From Hymenolepis diminuta (taxonomy: Eukaryota > Platyhelminthes > Cestoda > Cyclophyllidea > Hymenolepididae): DNA of 64,000 nt. The translations under genes were made by a program, and so were the position numbers. This document shows, piece by piece, positions 62,500-64,000 of this stretch (position 1 is its first letter; every line of letters begins with the position of its first letter). The notes under the pieces were generated by a model, which saw only the letters and a list, made by a program, of their open reading frames with translations, was not told where the DNA came from and made no database searches. The stretch spans positions 494,316 to 558,315 of the forward strand of contig CAADRB010000010.1 of NCBI GenBank assembly GCA_900708905.1. The letters are read 5' to 3'.

Positions 62500-62706
62500 T
62501 CACATAGGTGTTATAACGTAACCAACTAGGAGATCTGGTAGTAATCTCGCAGAGCCAACAATCTGGAAAACTCGGTAATATAGTAACTTAACGCGGAAAC
62601 CAATAACCCACAGCAGATCAGAAGACACGTTATAGTCAACAGGAATGTATTCACGAAACTCGCTCTCAATTGGTATCGGCTTGAACAAATAAGTATAATT
62701 ATTAAG
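62500..62706 (-). CDS. Unrecognised minus-strand open frame
   Basis: About 68 codons open between stops, GC-richer than the flanks, with no ATG near the start. Residues include FKPIPIESEFREYIPVDYN, VSSDLLWVIGFRVKLLYYRV and a hydrophobic end (LLPDLLVGYVITPM). It lies 430 bases downstream of the LTR element and could be an exon or an old mobile-element remnant. No family is recognised. Confidence 0.27.
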   Translation of the reverse strand, partial: LNNYTYLFKPIPIESEFREYIPVDYNVSSDLLWVIGFRVKLLYYRVFQIVGSARLLPDLLVGYVITPM

Positions 62707-63547
62707 CGCCTTTTATCGATGAGGAAATAAAGAAAGAAATTGCATTTTTACTCATAGAAGAACAATTGGGAACGGGGGAAAGTGATTATCATTTCTTCTA
62801 ACAATAGGGAAATCGAAAGTGTCTTTCAGTTACGTCCATAATTTTGTAAAAATTGAATTTTACATTTTGTCCATAGGATATAGTTCTTCTCACATCTCTC
62901 TTTTCAAGGTCACGCTTAGAATAAGGGGAAGATAATAAAACTGTGTTTCAGTAGATTAGAAAAAAGATTTTGCTGTTCAAATGAAACTTTCTTAGAGTAT
63001 CTCATTTTTTTCAATATCAATTATTTTTAGTAAAGAGCCCACCTAGGAGGTTTAATTAAATCCTCTTGAGTAATAACACTAATCGTGAATTCGGAAACAA
63101 TTATCTGAAATGGCTTTCAATTCCTGCCACAACAGTCCTGATTTGCGTGTCAAAATTACTTAAGAAATTAGCTTTTTTCGCACCTACAGAGATCTACATC
63201 TAAGACAAGTAAGCAGACAAAGGTGATGAATAACCCACACATTGAAGGTGGTGGCATAAAATTACGGAAAAACCTTTTATCTAAATTTAAAGTAGACCTT
63301 TTTGTTGTGACTCACAATCTTTCATTAAATTTTCAGCAGGTAAAATTGTGTCATAAAGTTAAAAACCTCTGCAAATGGTCCCTCCCATGGCACATAATAT
63401 ATTTATTAAACTGAAGAAACTGATTTATACGAATAAGTTGTGAAACTATTATTGATTTTGATAGGAGAAAATGAAAGGATTATAAACTTTTGCTTTTAAA
63501 TGTGAATGTGAAATGCTTATTAAGTGGAAATCCGACAGTCCGATTCC
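62707..63547. other. AT-rich non-coding stretch
   Basis: The plus open frame at 63223-63414 shows no recognised residues. Nothing else is supported. Confidence 0.45.
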
Positions 63548-63660
63548 TAAAATAAAATGAAATAAGTCTCTTGATGCACTCTTTTCGATCCCCTCCCTTT
63601 GTATATTATTGGATTGACTTACCCAGGTTCGCTTGCTTTTCCACAACAGTATAATTTTTC
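63548..63660 (-). repeat. Dispersed repeat, copy 3
   Basis: AAATAAAATGAAATAAGTCT, then GATGCACTCTTTTCGATCCCCTCCC and a GCTTGCTTTTCCACAACAGTA-like tail. It parallels copy 1 at 19445 in the same order. Confidence 0.5.
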
Positions 63661-64000
63661 TACATTGCACTGTAGCATTCTGACCTGAAGTACCTACTTC
63701 GTTACCACACCCTCGCTAGCTCCATGTGTTTGTGTGTTCATTTGATGTCGCAATGTGTTTATGTGTGTAGCGATCTCAAAATACGCAAATGTTTAAACCC
63801 GTCGAGTCTTCCTTTATAGTAAAATGTTTATATATCATGATTAAAACCATTTCTTACTATACAGACGTCCCTTTCCTCACTTCCTGTCCTGTGTTAGTAA
63901 CAATCTTATGACCTACTCTGCGGAGTCCAGATAACATAATATTGGCGAAAGCAGTGAGATACAATTCCCTAGTCCAACAAAGTGAAATATTCATCCTTAG
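63661..64000. other. Right end of window, no gene seen
   Basis: GT-rich and CT-rich patches near 63720-63770 and 63860-63890. No supported coding or RNA feature. Confidence 0.5.

Noticed and set aside
1..64000. CRISPR array, bacterial operon or origin
   Set aside because: No regularly spaced direct repeats, no bacterial gene organisation, and intron-bearing genes throughout.

Overview
This looks like a window from an AT-rich invertebrate animal genome. Coding sequence is sparse, exons are short and GT-AG introns are large, but a few candidate introns are only 32-70 bases long. There are no operons, ribosome binding sites or bacterial-type genes. Very short introns beside multi-kilobase ones, together with a decayed Ty3/gypsy element, would suit a flatworm. 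That lineage call is an inference and is not proven by anything here.

The best-supported gene lies on the minus strand at the left edge (about 308-8210). Five exons read in coherent phase. They encode an N-terminal extension, an F-box split across two exons, a linker, and then two complete WD40 repeats and the start of a third. The rest of the propeller lies off the left edge. The architecture is that of an F-box/WD40 substrate receptor of an SCF ubiquitin ligase. Its third intron (5.7 kb) carries an old LTR fragment. Just past the WD40 exon, at 1-115, is a decayed copy of part of that same exon with in-frame stops. A GC-richer upstream block (about 9050-9610), with a 28-base assembly gap, may hold the promoter.

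The rest is mostly non-coding with scattered candidate exons. A CpG-rich promoter-like block with two CCAAT boxes and an NRF1-like site (about 25430-25600) sits next to a minus-strand first exon (25393-25421). A plus-strand chain of phase-compatible exons ends at 30791. A minus-strand chain occupies 38429-39941. A second minus-strand pair at 52602-52892 is separated by a 32-base intron. None of these products is recognised, and all need transcript support. Nucleotide islands near 9.4, 21.2 and 31.8 kb share short motifs and could be regulatory.

The clear mobile element is a decayed Ty3/gypsy-like LTR retrotransposon at 60064-62073. It has two similar LTRs of about 250 bases, a primer-binding-site-like sequence, a purine tract, and remnants of a gag zinc knuckle, aspartic protease and integrase. 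Most of the reverse transcriptase/RNase H region is missing. A related LTR fragment lies at 5191-5390, and a separate short dispersed repeat occurs three times (19.45, 19.77 and 63.55 kb). Several perfect hairpins or palindromes and a microsatellite complete the picture. I found no complete novel system. The most unusual items are the decayed WD40 exon copy, the shared-motif islands, a homeodomain-core array, and a 20-base palindrome shaped like a nuclear-receptor site.
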